In this document: piece by piece, positions 27,167-35,127 of the stretch | Layout of the letters: the number at the start of each line of letters is the position of its first letter | Numbering within the stretch: the first letter of the stretch is position 1 | NCBI GenBank assembly: GCA_903893815.1 | Contig: CAITNS010000043.1 | Span: 186,001-250,000 of the forward strand | DNA from: an uncultured Bacteroidota bacterium | Lineage (GTDB): Bacteria; Bacteroidota; Bacteroidia; B-17B0; Aurantibacillaceae | Length of the DNA: 64,000 bases | Direction of reading: 5' to 3' | The notes under the pieces: generated by a model | What the model saw: the letters and a program-made list of their open reading frames with translations, nothing else | Told to the model about the DNA's origin: nothing | The model's database searches: none | Translations under genes and position numbers: made by a program

Positions 27167-27577
27167 TTATTTTCCGTTAGAAGGTTTAGTTGCCCAAACC
27201 ATTTTGCATTTTAATTTATCTATGATAATCATTACATCAACGGCGTCTTGTATGCTTAAATCTTTATCCATTTGCAATACCACAGTTGGTTCAGGATTTC
27301 CAGCAATTTTTACAGATAAAACAGATTCTAAAACCGAAAAATCTACGGGGTCACTTTCTACAAAATAATGTCGATCGCTTGAAACGTTTAAGTGAATTGG
27401 TTTTTTCTTGTTTTCTACTGGAGTATTAGATTTTGCACTTGGTAAGTTTACTTTAATAGCATTAGGGCTTACCATGGTTGATAAGATAAGGAAAAACAAC
27501 AGCAAGAAGAACATGATGTCGTTTAATGACTCTGTGCTTACTTCTGCGTCTCTATGTGCTTTTTTACGTAATCCCAT
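27167..27577 (-). CDS. exbD: Biopolymer transporter ExbD
   Basis: The 136-residue inner-membrane protein has a cytoplasmic N-terminus, one membrane helix (SLNDIMFFLLLFFLILSTMV) with the conserved channel Asp at residue 20, and a periplasmic ExbD/TolR domain (KVNLPSAKSNT..., ending DKLKCKMVWATKP). It forms the proton channel with ExbB. It precedes the TonB-family gene by 2 bp and follows exbB by 74 bp. Confidence 0.92.
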   Translation of the reverse strand: MGLRKKAHRDAEVSTESLNDIMFFLLLFFLILSTMVSPNAIKVNLPSAKSNTPVENKKKPIHLNVSSDRHYFVESDPVDFSVLESVLSVKIAGNPEPTVVLQMDKDLSIQDAVDVMIIIDKLKCKMVWATKPSNGK

Positions 27578-27590
27578 GATTGGAAATTTT

Positions 27591-27617
27591 AAATGTTGAA
27601 TGAAAAATGTTGAATTT
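27591..27617. repeat. AT-rich direct repeats in the exbB-exbD spacer
   Basis: AAATGTTGAATG and AAAAATGTTGAATTT occur in tandem, and TCTAACATTTAGCATTT follows. This is low-complexity spacer DNA; I see no gene or regulatory signal in it. Confidence 0.5.
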
Positions 27618-27651
27618 ATATAATTTAAAATCTAACATTTAGCATTTATAA

Positions 27652-28386
27652 TTACTTAGAAGGTTCATTTAACATATCCAAAAACGCGATTTGTGTTTCT
27701 TCCATGCGATGAGCTAGTTTGTCAATTCGTGCATTTAACCAATGGTAAAATACGAAAGCTAAAACCCCTACTACTAAACCTCCACAAGAGGTAATCATCT
27801 TTTGGTATAAACCCGAAGAGATAACTTCAATTTCTACTGTTTTAGCAACAGATATATCATAGAAAATTTTAATAACCCCAATAATAGTTCCAATGAAACC
27901 AAACATAGGAGCAATACGACCTGTAATATTTAAAATACTCATATTTTTTTCTAATCGATTTAATTCAGAAGAACCCGCTTTATCCATGGCTTCTCTTATC
28001 TCTTGCATGCTTTGTCCAATACGAGAAATACCTTGCTCTAACATAATAGCCTCAGGTGTATTGACGCTTTTACACATATTACGAGCATTCGCTAAGTTAC
28101 CGCTGTTAATCATATCTTTCACGCTTGCTAATAAGGTGGCATTTTTCTTCGATGCTTTTGAAATTGTTAAAAAACGCTCAACCATGACATAAAGAGACAT
28201 TAGTAATAAAATGGCTAGGGGAATCATAATAACACCACCTTTGGCTACCATTTCAAATAATGATATTTCGTTTGGAGGAAGTTCGGTAGCGGTTTGTATG
28301 CCTGTTACAGCTGGTTGAATTGCCGCAGCTGTATCTGCAATTGCTCCTGCAACTGTAGGTGTTATTTGAAGAATGAATGACATCAT
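27652..28386 (-). CDS. exbB: MotA/TolQ/ExbB proton channel family protein
   Basis: The 244-residue protein has three membrane helices: about 48-68 (GGVIMIPLAILLLMSLYVMVER), about 150-172 (TGRIAPMFGFIGTIIGVIKIF) and about 195-215. The central segment with GRIAPMFGFIGTIIG matches the conserved ExbB/TolQ channel region. It energises the TonB-like transducer encoded downstream. It is the first gene of the exbB-exbD-tonB-folC run. Confidence 0.93.
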   Translation of the reverse strand: MMSFILQITPTVAGAIADTAAAIQPAVTGIQTATELPPNEISLFEMVAKGGVIMIPLAILLLMSLYVMVERFLTISKASKKNATLLASVKDMINSGNLANARNMCKSVNTPEAIMLEQGISRIGQSMQEIREAMDKAGSSELNRLEKNMSILNITGRIAPMFGFIGTIIGVIKIFYDISVAKTVEIEVISSGLYQKMITSCGGLVVGVLAFVFYHWLNARIDKLAHRMEETQIAFLDMLNEPSK

Positions 28387-28604
28387 AGAGCATGTTTTTT
28401 AATTATACGAAGTTACCTTAGAAAGAGACGAGTAAATTAAACCATAAGCGATGTTTTAAACAGATTTGTGTTAGTATAACAACATATTTTGTAATAAGAT
28501 ACAATATTGTGTCTTTTAAGTTAATATTATCATCATTATTTAGTAAGTATATCTTAATGAGATTGGGTGCAGTTGAATATATCTTTAGATAAAGATTATA
28601 ATTT

Positions 28605-29186
28605 ATGAAAAGCATAACTATATTTTGCGGCTCTTCCGATGGACTTGATAATTTGTATAAAACGCAGGCTTATGTATTAGGAAAAACTCTAGCAGAACAA
28701 AAAATTATTTTAGTATATGGCGGCGCTAAATATGGATTGATGGGGGCAGTTGCGGATGGTTCATTAACTAATGGAGGGAAAGTAATTGGAGTGCTACCAC
28801 ATTTTTTAATGAATAGAGAAGCAGCGCATCAACAGTTAACTGAATTAATTCTTGTTGATTCTATGCATGAAAGAAAGCAGGAAATGTTTGAATTATGCGA
28901 CGGGTTTATTATTATGCCTGGGGGTTTAGGTACTTTAGAGGAATTATTTGAAATATGGACATGGTCGCAATTAGGTTTGCATAAAAAGCCCATAGCTATT
29001 TTAAACTTAAACGGTTTTTATGATTCATTATTGAAATTAATTCAATCAATGGTACAAAATGGCTTTGTGAAAAAAGCTAGTCAAGATTTGGTGCTAATTG
29101 ACGACACAATAGAGGGTTTATTAATAAAAATGAGATCCTATAATTTTACTGAGTTAGATACAAATCTGTCAACAGAAAATATGTAA
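28605..29186 (+). CDS. LOG-family protein (cytokinin riboside 5'-monophosphate phosphoribohydrolase-like)
   Basis: The 193-residue Rossmann-fold protein has the family motifs VYGGAKYGLMGAVAD, SMHERKQEMFE and PGGLGTLEELFEIWTWSQLG. The last two hold the catalytic Arg and Glu of LOG enzymes. Members hydrolyse nucleoside 5'-monophosphates to free base and ribose phosphate; many are mislabelled lysine decarboxylase. The length is normal. It is a single gene, convergent with the tRNA. Confidence 0.93.
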   Translation: MKSITIFCGSSDGLDNLYKTQAYVLGKTLAEQKIILVYGGAKYGLMGAVADGSLTNGGKVIGVLPHFLMNREAAHQQLTELILVDSMHERKQEMFELCDGFIIMPGGLGTLEELFEIWTWSQLGLHKKPIAILNLNGFYDSLLKLIQSMVQNGFVKKASQDLVLIDDTIEGLLIKMRSYNFTELDTNLSTENM

Positions 29187-29191
29187 TTTCA

Positions 29192-29227
29192 AAACGGACC
29201 TCTCTATTTTTATAAAGAAGCCCGTTT
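29192..29227 (-). terminator. Terminator of tRNA-Leu
   Basis: The minus-strand RNA can form a 16-bp hairpin: AAACGGG, CUUCUUUAU, loop AAAA, AUAGAGAGG, UCCGUUU, then UUG. Three of the pairs are G-U wobbles valid only on the minus strand, so the structure belongs to the tRNA transcript. It starts 2 nt after the tRNA 3' end. Confidence 0.7.
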
Positions 29228-29228
29228 G

Positions 29229-29309
29229 TATCCAGGAGGAGACTCGAACTCCCATGTCTTGCGACATACGCACCTCAAGCGTACTTGTATACCATTCCAA
29301 CACCTGGAC
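29229..29309 (-). tRNA. tRNA-Leu (anticodon GAG)
   Basis: The 81-nt class II tRNA has acceptor GTCCAGG paired with CCTGGAT and discriminator A. The anticodon arm is TACGC-TTGAGGT-GCGTA (GAG), the long variable arm is TGTC-GCAA-GACA, and the T-loop is TTCGAGT. The long variable arm and GAG anticodon both indicate leucine (CUU/CUC codons). CCA is not encoded. The first acceptor pair is G-U. Confidence 0.95.
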
Positions 29310-29390
29310 ATTATACTTTTCGACATCAGCCGAAACAAACACTAGAGTAATTTAAAACACAAAAATGATAATTATTTCTTGATTATATAC

Positions 29391-29966
29391 TTATAATCCA
29401 ATATTAAATCCAATTTGAATAATTGGGTTTGGATATGGTGATAAAGGCGTTTGGTTCACATTATAAAATATAGCTGCTACAAAACTTCCGTTATCTGAAA
29501 ATTTTTGACGGTAACCACCACCAACTAAAATATTATCTACCCATGCTCTGCTATTAGGAACTGGGGATGTGTAATCCAAGACACTTAATCTTTCGGCCCC
29601 AACTTGAGCAAAGAAATTCTCAAAAACTAAATATCTACCAAAGACTCCAAAGCCATAAATGGTTGACACAAATTTTTGGCCATTATAAGTTTGGCTGAAG
29701 TAGTTGTATGTTCCTGTAACACCAAACGAGAGTTCTTTTGTAACCTTACAGCCAACCAAAGGGGAAATATTAATATAAGTGCTTGAGCCAAACCATGCCC
29801 CCACATTACCACCTACATATAGCCTTTCCTTAAAACTATTAAAGTCTTTTGGTGCAGCAGGTGATTGATTGTTTATTGGTGGAGGAGCAGGTGTTGGATT
29901 TTCTTGAGCATAATTTTTTAATGCAAGCATACAAAGTACGAGTATATATAAATAAGACTTTTGCAT
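29391..29966 (-). CDS. Probable outer-membrane beta-barrel protein
   Basis: The 191-residue protein has a signal peptide ending KNYAQ, a short Pro-rich linker (NPTPAPPPINNQSP), then barrel-like strands (LYVGGNVGAWFG, LSFGVTGTYNYF, YGFGVFGRYLVF, NILVGGGYRQKF) and a terminal strand IIQIGFNIGL. No enzymatic motif is seen. Its ATG overlaps the DUF4834 stop by one base (TAATG), so the two are translationally coupled. Confidence 0.7.
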   Translation of the reverse strand: MQKSYLYILVLCMLALKNYAQENPTPAPPPINNQSPAAPKDFNSFKERLYVGGNVGAWFGSSTYINISPLVGCKVTKELSFGVTGTYNYFSQTYNGQKFVSTIYGFGVFGRYLVFENFFAQVGAERLSVLDYTSPVPNSRAWVDNILVGGGYRQKFSDNGSFVAAIFYNVNQTPLSPYPNPIIQIGFNIGL

Positions 29967-30184
29967 TATTTTACCTCTTCGTAATCAACATATTCACCAT
30001 CATTGGGATTGAAATGAGATTTAAGATTTACGTTTTTTTCAATCTTTACCTCGCCTTCCTTTTGGTAGGATGTTTTGCTATTAAAGCCTTGAGTTTGTGT
30101 TTTTGATTTCGACATACTTTTAAAGGTATCGTAAATTTTCCAGATCAACCAAATCACAATTATTGTCCAAACTATATCGCGCAC
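29966..30184 (-). CDS. DUF4834 family small membrane protein
   Basis: The 72-residue protein has one N-terminal membrane helix (IVWTIIVIWLIWKIYDTF) and a charged C-terminal tail ending GEYVDYEEVK, the signature ending of DUF4834 proteins of Bacteroidota. The start is GTG. It is overlapped by one base by the barrel gene downstream. Function is unknown. Confidence 0.8.
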   Translation of the reverse strand: MRDIVWTIIVIWLIWKIYDTFKSMSKSKTQTQGFNSKTSYQKEGEVKIEKNVNLKSHFNPNDGEYVDYEEVK

Positions 30185-30206
30185 AATTTCTATTTTTTTT
30201 ACTATA

Positions 30207-30214
30207 CAAAATTA
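30207..30214 (-). promoter_or_regulatory. Promoter -7 element TAATTTTG upstream of the DUF4834 gene
   Basis: TAATTTTG fits TAnnTTTG and lies 23 bp before the GTG start. The -33 element is not clear. Confidence 0.45.
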
Positions 30215-30281
30215 CGTTATTTATTTTTGCTACTGCATTTGCAACGGTGAATTAACAAAATTTGATAAATCATTATTAAAC

Positions 30282-30316
30282 AAAAAAACCCTCTCAGATT
30301 TCTAAGAGGGTTTTTA
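30282..30316 (-). terminator. Terminator of the PorE-like gene
   Basis: Inverted repeat AAAACCCTCT...AAGAGGGTTTT is flanked by A-runs on the left and T-runs on the right. It lies just after the stop of the 30331-32406 gene and could also work in the other direction. Confidence 0.85.
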
Positions 30317-30330
30317 ATTATCTATTTAAA

Positions 30331-32406
30331 TTATTTTGTTTCGTTTGTCTCTACTTCTTCAGAGTTTTCTTCACCTTTAACTTGTGGTTTGAAAATCGGC
30401 TTGTCTGATTTAGGAGCATTTGGATCTACATAATCCCAGTTAATAATACGGAATACAGTACGACGATTTTTTTGGTGTAATGCTTCTTTTTCTTCTTTAG
30501 TTTTTGCTTTGTTAATTACTGCATCTTTAATCAATAATTTTCCTTCACCCCATCCTTTAGAAGTTAAACGAGCTAATGGAATTTTTTTCTCTTCGCTTAA
30601 GTAAACTACACAAGATTTAGCACGCTCTTCAGATAATTTTTGATTGTCTGTATTAGAACCACGGCTATCTGTATGAGATTGTAATTCGATTACAATAGTA
30701 GGGTTATCAATTAAAGTTTGGTATAAGAAGTTTAATGAATCTTTTGATTCAGGACGTAAAGTTGCTTTTCCTAAGTCATATAATACTGCAGGGAAACGAA
30801 TCTCAGCTTTAACAGGAGTTAATGCAAAGTCTTTTACAAAGTCTTTTGATTCGTTTTCATCAACAGTGGTTAATTTACCCATGTCCTTATTAGCTAAGAA
30901 ACCTAAAGTATAGCTTTTAGAAGCTGTAGTTTTTCCTGTAGCAACGGTTACTTCGTAAGACGTATTTTCTTTTAATTTAAAGTTATATTTTCCATCAGCA
31001 CCAGTATTAAACTCAAACATGTCTCCGTTTGAACCTTTTAAATGAATAGATGCATTTTGAACTGGCTCATTATTTTCATCACTTACAACTGTTCCTGTTA
31101 AGTTAAAGTTTAATGGTGGTAAAATGAAAGAATAAATATCATCACTTCCTTTTCCGCCTTCACGGTTTGAAGTAAAGTAACCTTTGATTTTTTTACCTTC
31201 GAAAATAATACCAAAATCATCACCTGCAGAGTTCATTGGTGATTTTAAGTTTTCAGGAGCTTTAGTGAATTTACCATCTGTTGCTTTTTCTGCTTTAAAA
31301 ATATCTAAACCACCCATACCTAAATGGTAGTTTGAAGAGAAGTACAAAGTTTTGTCATCATCAGCCATATATGGGTACATCTCATCACCAGAAGTATTAA
31401 TACTTGGCCCTAAGTTTACTGGTTGACCCCAAGTTTTATCTTTTTTGCTATAAGTACTCATCCAAATATCTTTTCCGCCGTAACCGCCAGCCAATTTAGA
31501 TGTAAAATATAAAACATCTCCAGCTACATTAATTGCTGGGTGAGCAAATGATACCGAATCAATATTAAATGGTAAAGGCTCAGGCTCTGCCCAAGATGGA
31601 CCTTGTTTTTTACAAACGTATAATTGACATTTTAAAACTTTTCCTTTTGCTTCTGGGCAACGAGTCATAAACATTACATCACCTTTTTTTGAAATTGAAA
31701 CAGAAGCTTCATTCATTTTAGATAAAATTGTTGTAGCTAAAGGTGCTGGCGTGCTCCATTTCCCGTTTTTATCTAATTTCGCTTCGTATAAATCAGAGTG
31801 GTTTTGACCATTTGTAACGTCAATCGATCCTGTTGCGCCTTGACGAGTAGAAGTAAAGATTAGTGAAGTGTATTTTTTATCAGCGTAAGCTGGGCTAAAA
31901 TCTGACTCTTTTGAATTTAGCAAATTCATTGGTTCTACCTTTAAACGAGTTTCAGGAGTGTTTTTTGCATCTTTCCATTGTTGAGCTAACTCACAAGATT
32001 TAACGCCGTTTTCTCCACGAACATCAGAAGGCATTTCTTTTTTGTAGTTATTGTATTCTACAATAGCTTCAGGGTATTTTTGTTGAGCCTTTAATACATC
32101 TGCTAAATTTAAGATAGCAATAGGATCAGAATATTTAGCTTTAATAGCCTTACTGTAATATGTTTCAGCACCTTTTAAATCATTAATTTGGTGGTAAGCA
32201 TCACCAGTTCTAAATAAAATTCTTGATTTAGCATCCGCTTTCTTTACTTTAGTATAAGCTTGTTTATAAAGCTCAATAGCATTAAAGTATTGATGATTTT
32301 CGTATGCCATATCAGCATCCTTTAAATAGTTTTTCTGCGCGCTCACAGAAAATACAAACGCCATAATAGCGATAGTGGTTAGTGCTAGTTTTTTTAAGTT
32401 TTTCAT
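30331..32406 (-). CDS. PorE-like OmpA-family protein: TPR, beta-propeller, carboxypeptidase-regulatory and OmpA domains
   Basis: The 691-residue exported protein has signal peptide MKNLKK...SVSAQ, TPR repeats at about 30-150 (NAIELYKQAY, AETYYSKAI, EAIVEYNNYKK), and PD40/WD40-like propeller repeats at about 165-430 (SLIFTSTRQG, VLYFTSKLAGGYGGKDIW, TLYFSSNYHLGMGGLDIF). A CarboxypepD_reg-like domain follows (about 435-515), then an OmpA_C peptidoglycan-binding domain at about 560-660 (IELQSHTDSRGSNTDNQKLSEERA). This order matches PorE of the type IX secretion system, and many Bacteroidota have several such proteins. No lipobox is evident, unlike PorE. Role in T9SS is an inference. Confidence 0.85.
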   Translation of the reverse strand: MKNLKKLALTTIAIMAFVFSVSAQKNYLKDADMAYENHQYFNAIELYKQAYTKVKKADAKSRILFRTGDAYHQINDLKGAETYYSKAIKAKYSDPIAILNLADVLKAQQKYPEAIVEYNNYKKEMPSDVRGENGVKSCELAQQWKDAKNTPETRLKVEPMNLLNSKESDFSPAYADKKYTSLIFTSTRQGATGSIDVTNGQNHSDLYEAKLDKNGKWSTPAPLATTILSKMNEASVSISKKGDVMFMTRCPEAKGKVLKCQLYVCKKQGPSWAEPEPLPFNIDSVSFAHPAINVAGDVLYFTSKLAGGYGGKDIWMSTYSKKDKTWGQPVNLGPSINTSGDEMYPYMADDDKTLYFSSNYHLGMGGLDIFKAEKATDGKFTKAPENLKSPMNSAGDDFGIIFEGKKIKGYFTSNREGGKGSDDIYSFILPPLNFNLTGTVVSDENNEPVQNASIHLKGSNGDMFEFNTGADGKYNFKLKENTSYEVTVATGKTTASKSYTLGFLANKDMGKLTTVDENESKDFVKDFALTPVKAEIRFPAVLYDLGKATLRPESKDSLNFLYQTLIDNPTIVIELQSHTDSRGSNTDNQKLSEERAKSCVVYLSEEKKIPLARLTSKGWGEGKLLIKDAVINKAKTKEEKEALHQKNRRTVFRIINWDYVDPNAPKSDKPIFKPQVKGEENSEEVETNETK

Positions 32407-32719
32407 AGGTAAATTAAACTTTATAAGTTGCTAAGATATATATTTTTTTAAAACTGCAAAAATTTTAAACATTATTTTGACCCATTTCGTCTAAAAGAAA
32501 CCCTATTTTTACAGATAATCATGTTGTTTTTTGCTCCAAAATACTATATTTTATCTAATTATTGGCAGGTTTTTGGTGCAAATCAGTTGTAAATAGTAAG
32601 CTTAACGCTGCTATAATGACCATTGTCAGTTTAAATGGGTTGCGTTAAACTAGAAAATCGGTAAAGTAAAAACCCTCAATTATAAAGTATAATTGAGGGT
32701 TTAAAAAATAAGAGGATTG
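32407..32719 (-). promoter_or_regulatory. Gene-free stretch: promoter for the PorE-like gene and terminator of glutamine synthetase
   Basis: On the minus strand TTTG, 18 bp, TATCTTAG lies about 30 bp upstream of the PorE-like start and is a plausible promoter. At 32670-32702 an inverted repeat AAACCCTCAATTAT / ATAATTGAGGGTTT ends the glutamine synthetase gene. The remaining sequence (about 32500-32665) shows no coding or structural signal to me. Confidence 0.5.
32670..32702 (-). terminator. Terminator of glutamine synthetase III
   Basis: A 14-bp perfect stem AAACCCTCAATTAT / ATAATTGAGGGTTT with a 5-nt loop lies 18 bp past the stop codon. A-rich sequence on its left gives a U-tract on the minus strand. 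Confidence 0.85.
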
Positions 32720-34909
32720 TTATCTCAAATATAACATTTCACGGTATTTTGGTAATGGCCAAGTAGCATCATCAACAATACCTTCTAATTTATCTACATT
32801 GTAACGCATCGATTCAAAATAAGGCTTTACTTTTTCACAATACGCATGAGCTTGTTTTTTAGCATTATCTAAATTATTTGCTTTTTTACGCTCTTCTGTC
32901 ATTAAATCAGCTTCTGTTTTGATGATGGTTACTTTTTCAGAAATTTCTTTTATCAATTCTAACTGACTTTTTGCAACCACTTTAAATTCTGCTGGCGATA
33001 AAATTTCTTTCATACCTCTTACTGATTCCACTAAACTTTTTTGATAGTTTAAAGCAGCTGGAATAATTTGATTACTAACCATATCAGCGATGATACGAGA
33101 TTCGATTTGAATTTTCTTCGTATAAGTTTCTAAAGCAATTTCATAACGCGCTTCTTGTTCGCGGTGATTTAAAATACCTTGAGATTCAAACATCGCTAAA
33201 GTTTTTTTAGAAATCATCGCCTCTAAAGCACCTGGTGTAGTTGGAATATTATTTAAGCCACGTTTTTTCGCTTCAGCTTTCCACGCATCTCCGTAACCAT
33301 TTCCTTCGAAACGAATTTTTTTACTTTCAATAATATATTTTTTCAATATTTGAAAAATAGCTTCGTCCTTCTCCACTTTTTTATTCATCAAAGCATCTAC
33401 ATCTTTTTTGAAAGTAACTAATTGCTCAGCCATAATAGAATTAAGCACAGTCATTGGTCCACCACAGTTAGCAGAAGAACCAACAGCACGGAATTCAAAT
33501 TTATTTCCTGTAAAGGCAAATGGAGACGTTCTGTTTCTATCGGTATTATCTAATAAAATATCTGGAATACGACCGATATTCATTTTCAAAGCTGTTTTTT
33601 CTTCTGGACTCATTTTGCCAGAGTGAACAGATTTTTCTAGTTCATCTAATACTTTTGATAATTGTTCTCCCAAGAAAACAGACATGATTGCTGGTGGCGC
33701 TTCGTTAGCACCTAAACGGTGATCGTTATTAGCAGAAGCGATAGATGCACGTAATAAATCACCATGCTCGTACACAGCTTTTACAGTATTAACAAAGAAA
33801 GTTAAGAATTGTAAGTTTGTTTTAGGCGTTTTACCTGGTGATAATAAGTTTTTACCCGTATTAGTTGCTAAACTCCAGTTATTGTGTTTGCCACTTCCAT
33901 TAACACCCGCATAAGGTTTTTCGTGCATTAATACGCGGAAGTTATGACGAATGGCTACTTTCTCCATTACATCCATTAATAATAAGTTGTGATCAACTGC
34001 TAAATTCGTTTCTTCAAAAACAGGAGCGCATTCAAATTGAGCAGGAGCAACTTCATTATGACGAGTACGAACCGGTATTCCTAATAAATGAGATTCATAT
34101 TCAAAATCGCGCATGTAAGCAGATACTCTTTCTGGAATTGAACCCCAGTAATGATCTTCTAATTGCTGGCCTTTTGCAGGTGCATGACCAAATAAAGTAC
34201 GACCAGTTTGTTGTAAATCGTAACGGATATTATATAAAGCTGAGTCCACTAAAAAGTATTCTTGCTCCCAACCTAAAGTAGCAATAACCTTTGTTACGTT
34301 TTTATCAAAGTATTGACAAACCTCTGTTGCCGCTTTATCTATGGTGTGTAAAGATTTTAATAAAGGCGTTTTAAAATCTAACGATTCGCCCGTATAAGAA
34401 ATAAAGATAGTAGGAATACATAAGGTCTCGCCCCAAATAAAAGCTGGTGATGTTGGATCCCAAGCTGTGTAGCCACGAGCTTCAAATGTATTACGAATTC
34501 CTCCGTTAGGAAAAGAAGAAGCATCTGGTTCTTGCTGCACTAAAGCATTTCCGCTGAAACGCTCAATAGCACGACCGCCTTCAATTGGTTCAAAAAAACC
34601 ATCATGTTTTTCGGCAGTAGCACCAGATAAAGGTTGAAACCAGTGTGTAAAGTGAGTTACTCCTTTGCTTTGAGCCCAAGCTTTCATACATGCTGCTACT
34701 TGATCAGCCATTTTACGTTCAACAATCGTTCCTTGGTGCATAGAGTTTTGAATACTATTAAAAGCTTCTTCTGAAAGGAATTCACGCATGGCGTCTAAGC
34801 CAAATACATTTGATCCGTAATATTGTGAAACTTGTTGATTGTTTTTGCTAAACTCAACTGGAGTTCTTTTTACAACATCTTGCATGGCTAAAATGCGTCT
34901 TGTGCTCAT
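32720..34909 (-). CDS. glnN: Glutamine synthetase type III
   Basis: The 729-residue enzyme has the length and motifs of GSIII, the form typical of Bacteroidota: TPVEFSKNNQQVSQYYGSNVFG near the N-terminus, THWFQPLSG, GWEQEYFLVD, RHNEVAPAQFECAPVFE, HEKPYAGVNGSGKHNNWS and NDHRLGANEAPPAI, followed by RNRTSPFAFTGNKFEFRAVG. It condenses glutamate and ammonia with ATP. Single gene with its own promoter and terminator. An AT inverted repeat upstream (35005-35027) is a candidate operator. Confidence 0.97.
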   Translation of the reverse strand: MSTRRILAMQDVVKRTPVEFSKNNQQVSQYYGSNVFGLDAMREFLSEEAFNSIQNSMHQGTIVERKMADQVAACMKAWAQSKGVTHFTHWFQPLSGATAEKHDGFFEPIEGGRAIERFSGNALVQQEPDASSFPNGGIRNTFEARGYTAWDPTSPAFIWGETLCIPTIFISYTGESLDFKTPLLKSLHTIDKAATEVCQYFDKNVTKVIATLGWEQEYFLVDSALYNIRYDLQQTGRTLFGHAPAKGQQLEDHYWGSIPERVSAYMRDFEYESHLLGIPVRTRHNEVAPAQFECAPVFEETNLAVDHNLLLMDVMEKVAIRHNFRVLMHEKPYAGVNGSGKHNNWSLATNTGKNLLSPGKTPKTNLQFLTFFVNTVKAVYEHGDLLRASIASANNDHRLGANEAPPAIMSVFLGEQLSKVLDELEKSVHSGKMSPEEKTALKMNIGRIPDILLDNTDRNRTSPFAFTGNKFEFRAVGSSANCGGPMTVLNSIMAEQLVTFKKDVDALMNKKVEKDEAIFQILKKYIIESKKIRFEGNGYGDAWKAEAKKRGLNNIPTTPGALEAMISKKTLAMFESQGILNHREQEARYEIALETYTKKIQIESRIIADMVSNQIIPAALNYQKSLVESVRGMKEILSPAEFKVVAKSQLELIKEISEKVTIIKTEADLMTEERKKANNLDNAKKQAHAYCEKVKPYFESMRYNVDKLEGIVDDATWPLPKYREMLYLR

Positions 34910-34958
34910 ATTGTTTTGGTTTTATAGGGGTATAAATTGAAAATTTGTAACTTTTCGC

Positions 34959-34989
34959 CAAAATTATATCAAAAAAAGGGGGGGTGCAA
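34959..34989 (-). promoter_or_regulatory. Glutamine synthetase promoter with C7T7 tract in the spacer
   Basis: TTG (34987-34989), 20 bp, then TAATTTTG (34959-34966) fits the Bacteroidota consensus. The spacer contains seven C followed by seven T on the coding strand. Confidence 0.6.
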
Positions 34990-35004
34990 GTAAAAAAGTC
35001 ACTT

Positions 35005-35027
35005 TTTTTGAAAAATATTTTCAAAAA
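35005..35027. promoter_or_regulatory. AT-only inverted repeat upstream of glutamine synthetase promoter
   Basis: Perfect 10-bp arms TTTTTGAAAA and TTTTCAAAAA are separated by ATA. It lies about 15 bp upstream of the -33 element. Could be a regulator site; low complexity makes this uncertain. Confidence 0.35.
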
Positions 35028-35079
35028 GAATGGAGGTAGTAATTTAATTATCGGATTTTGAGATTAAGAATAAATGTAA

Positions 35080-35112
35080 AAAAATCCCGATTTTTTTATA
35101 ATCAGGGTTTAC
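35080..35112 (-). terminator. Probable terminator of the choice-of-anchor L gene
   Basis: Inverted repeat AAATCCCGATT...AATCAGGGTTT with one mismatch lies 16 bp past the stop codon; the A-run on the left gives a minus-strand U-tract. Confidence 0.6.
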
Positions 35113-35127
35113 AGCCTTGATTTAAAA

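Noticed and set aside
28418-28615. 65-codon minus-strand open frame between exbB and the LOG gene.
   Set aside because: AT-rich, Leu/Asn/Tyr-rich chance frame that runs into the LOG start; no recognisable features.
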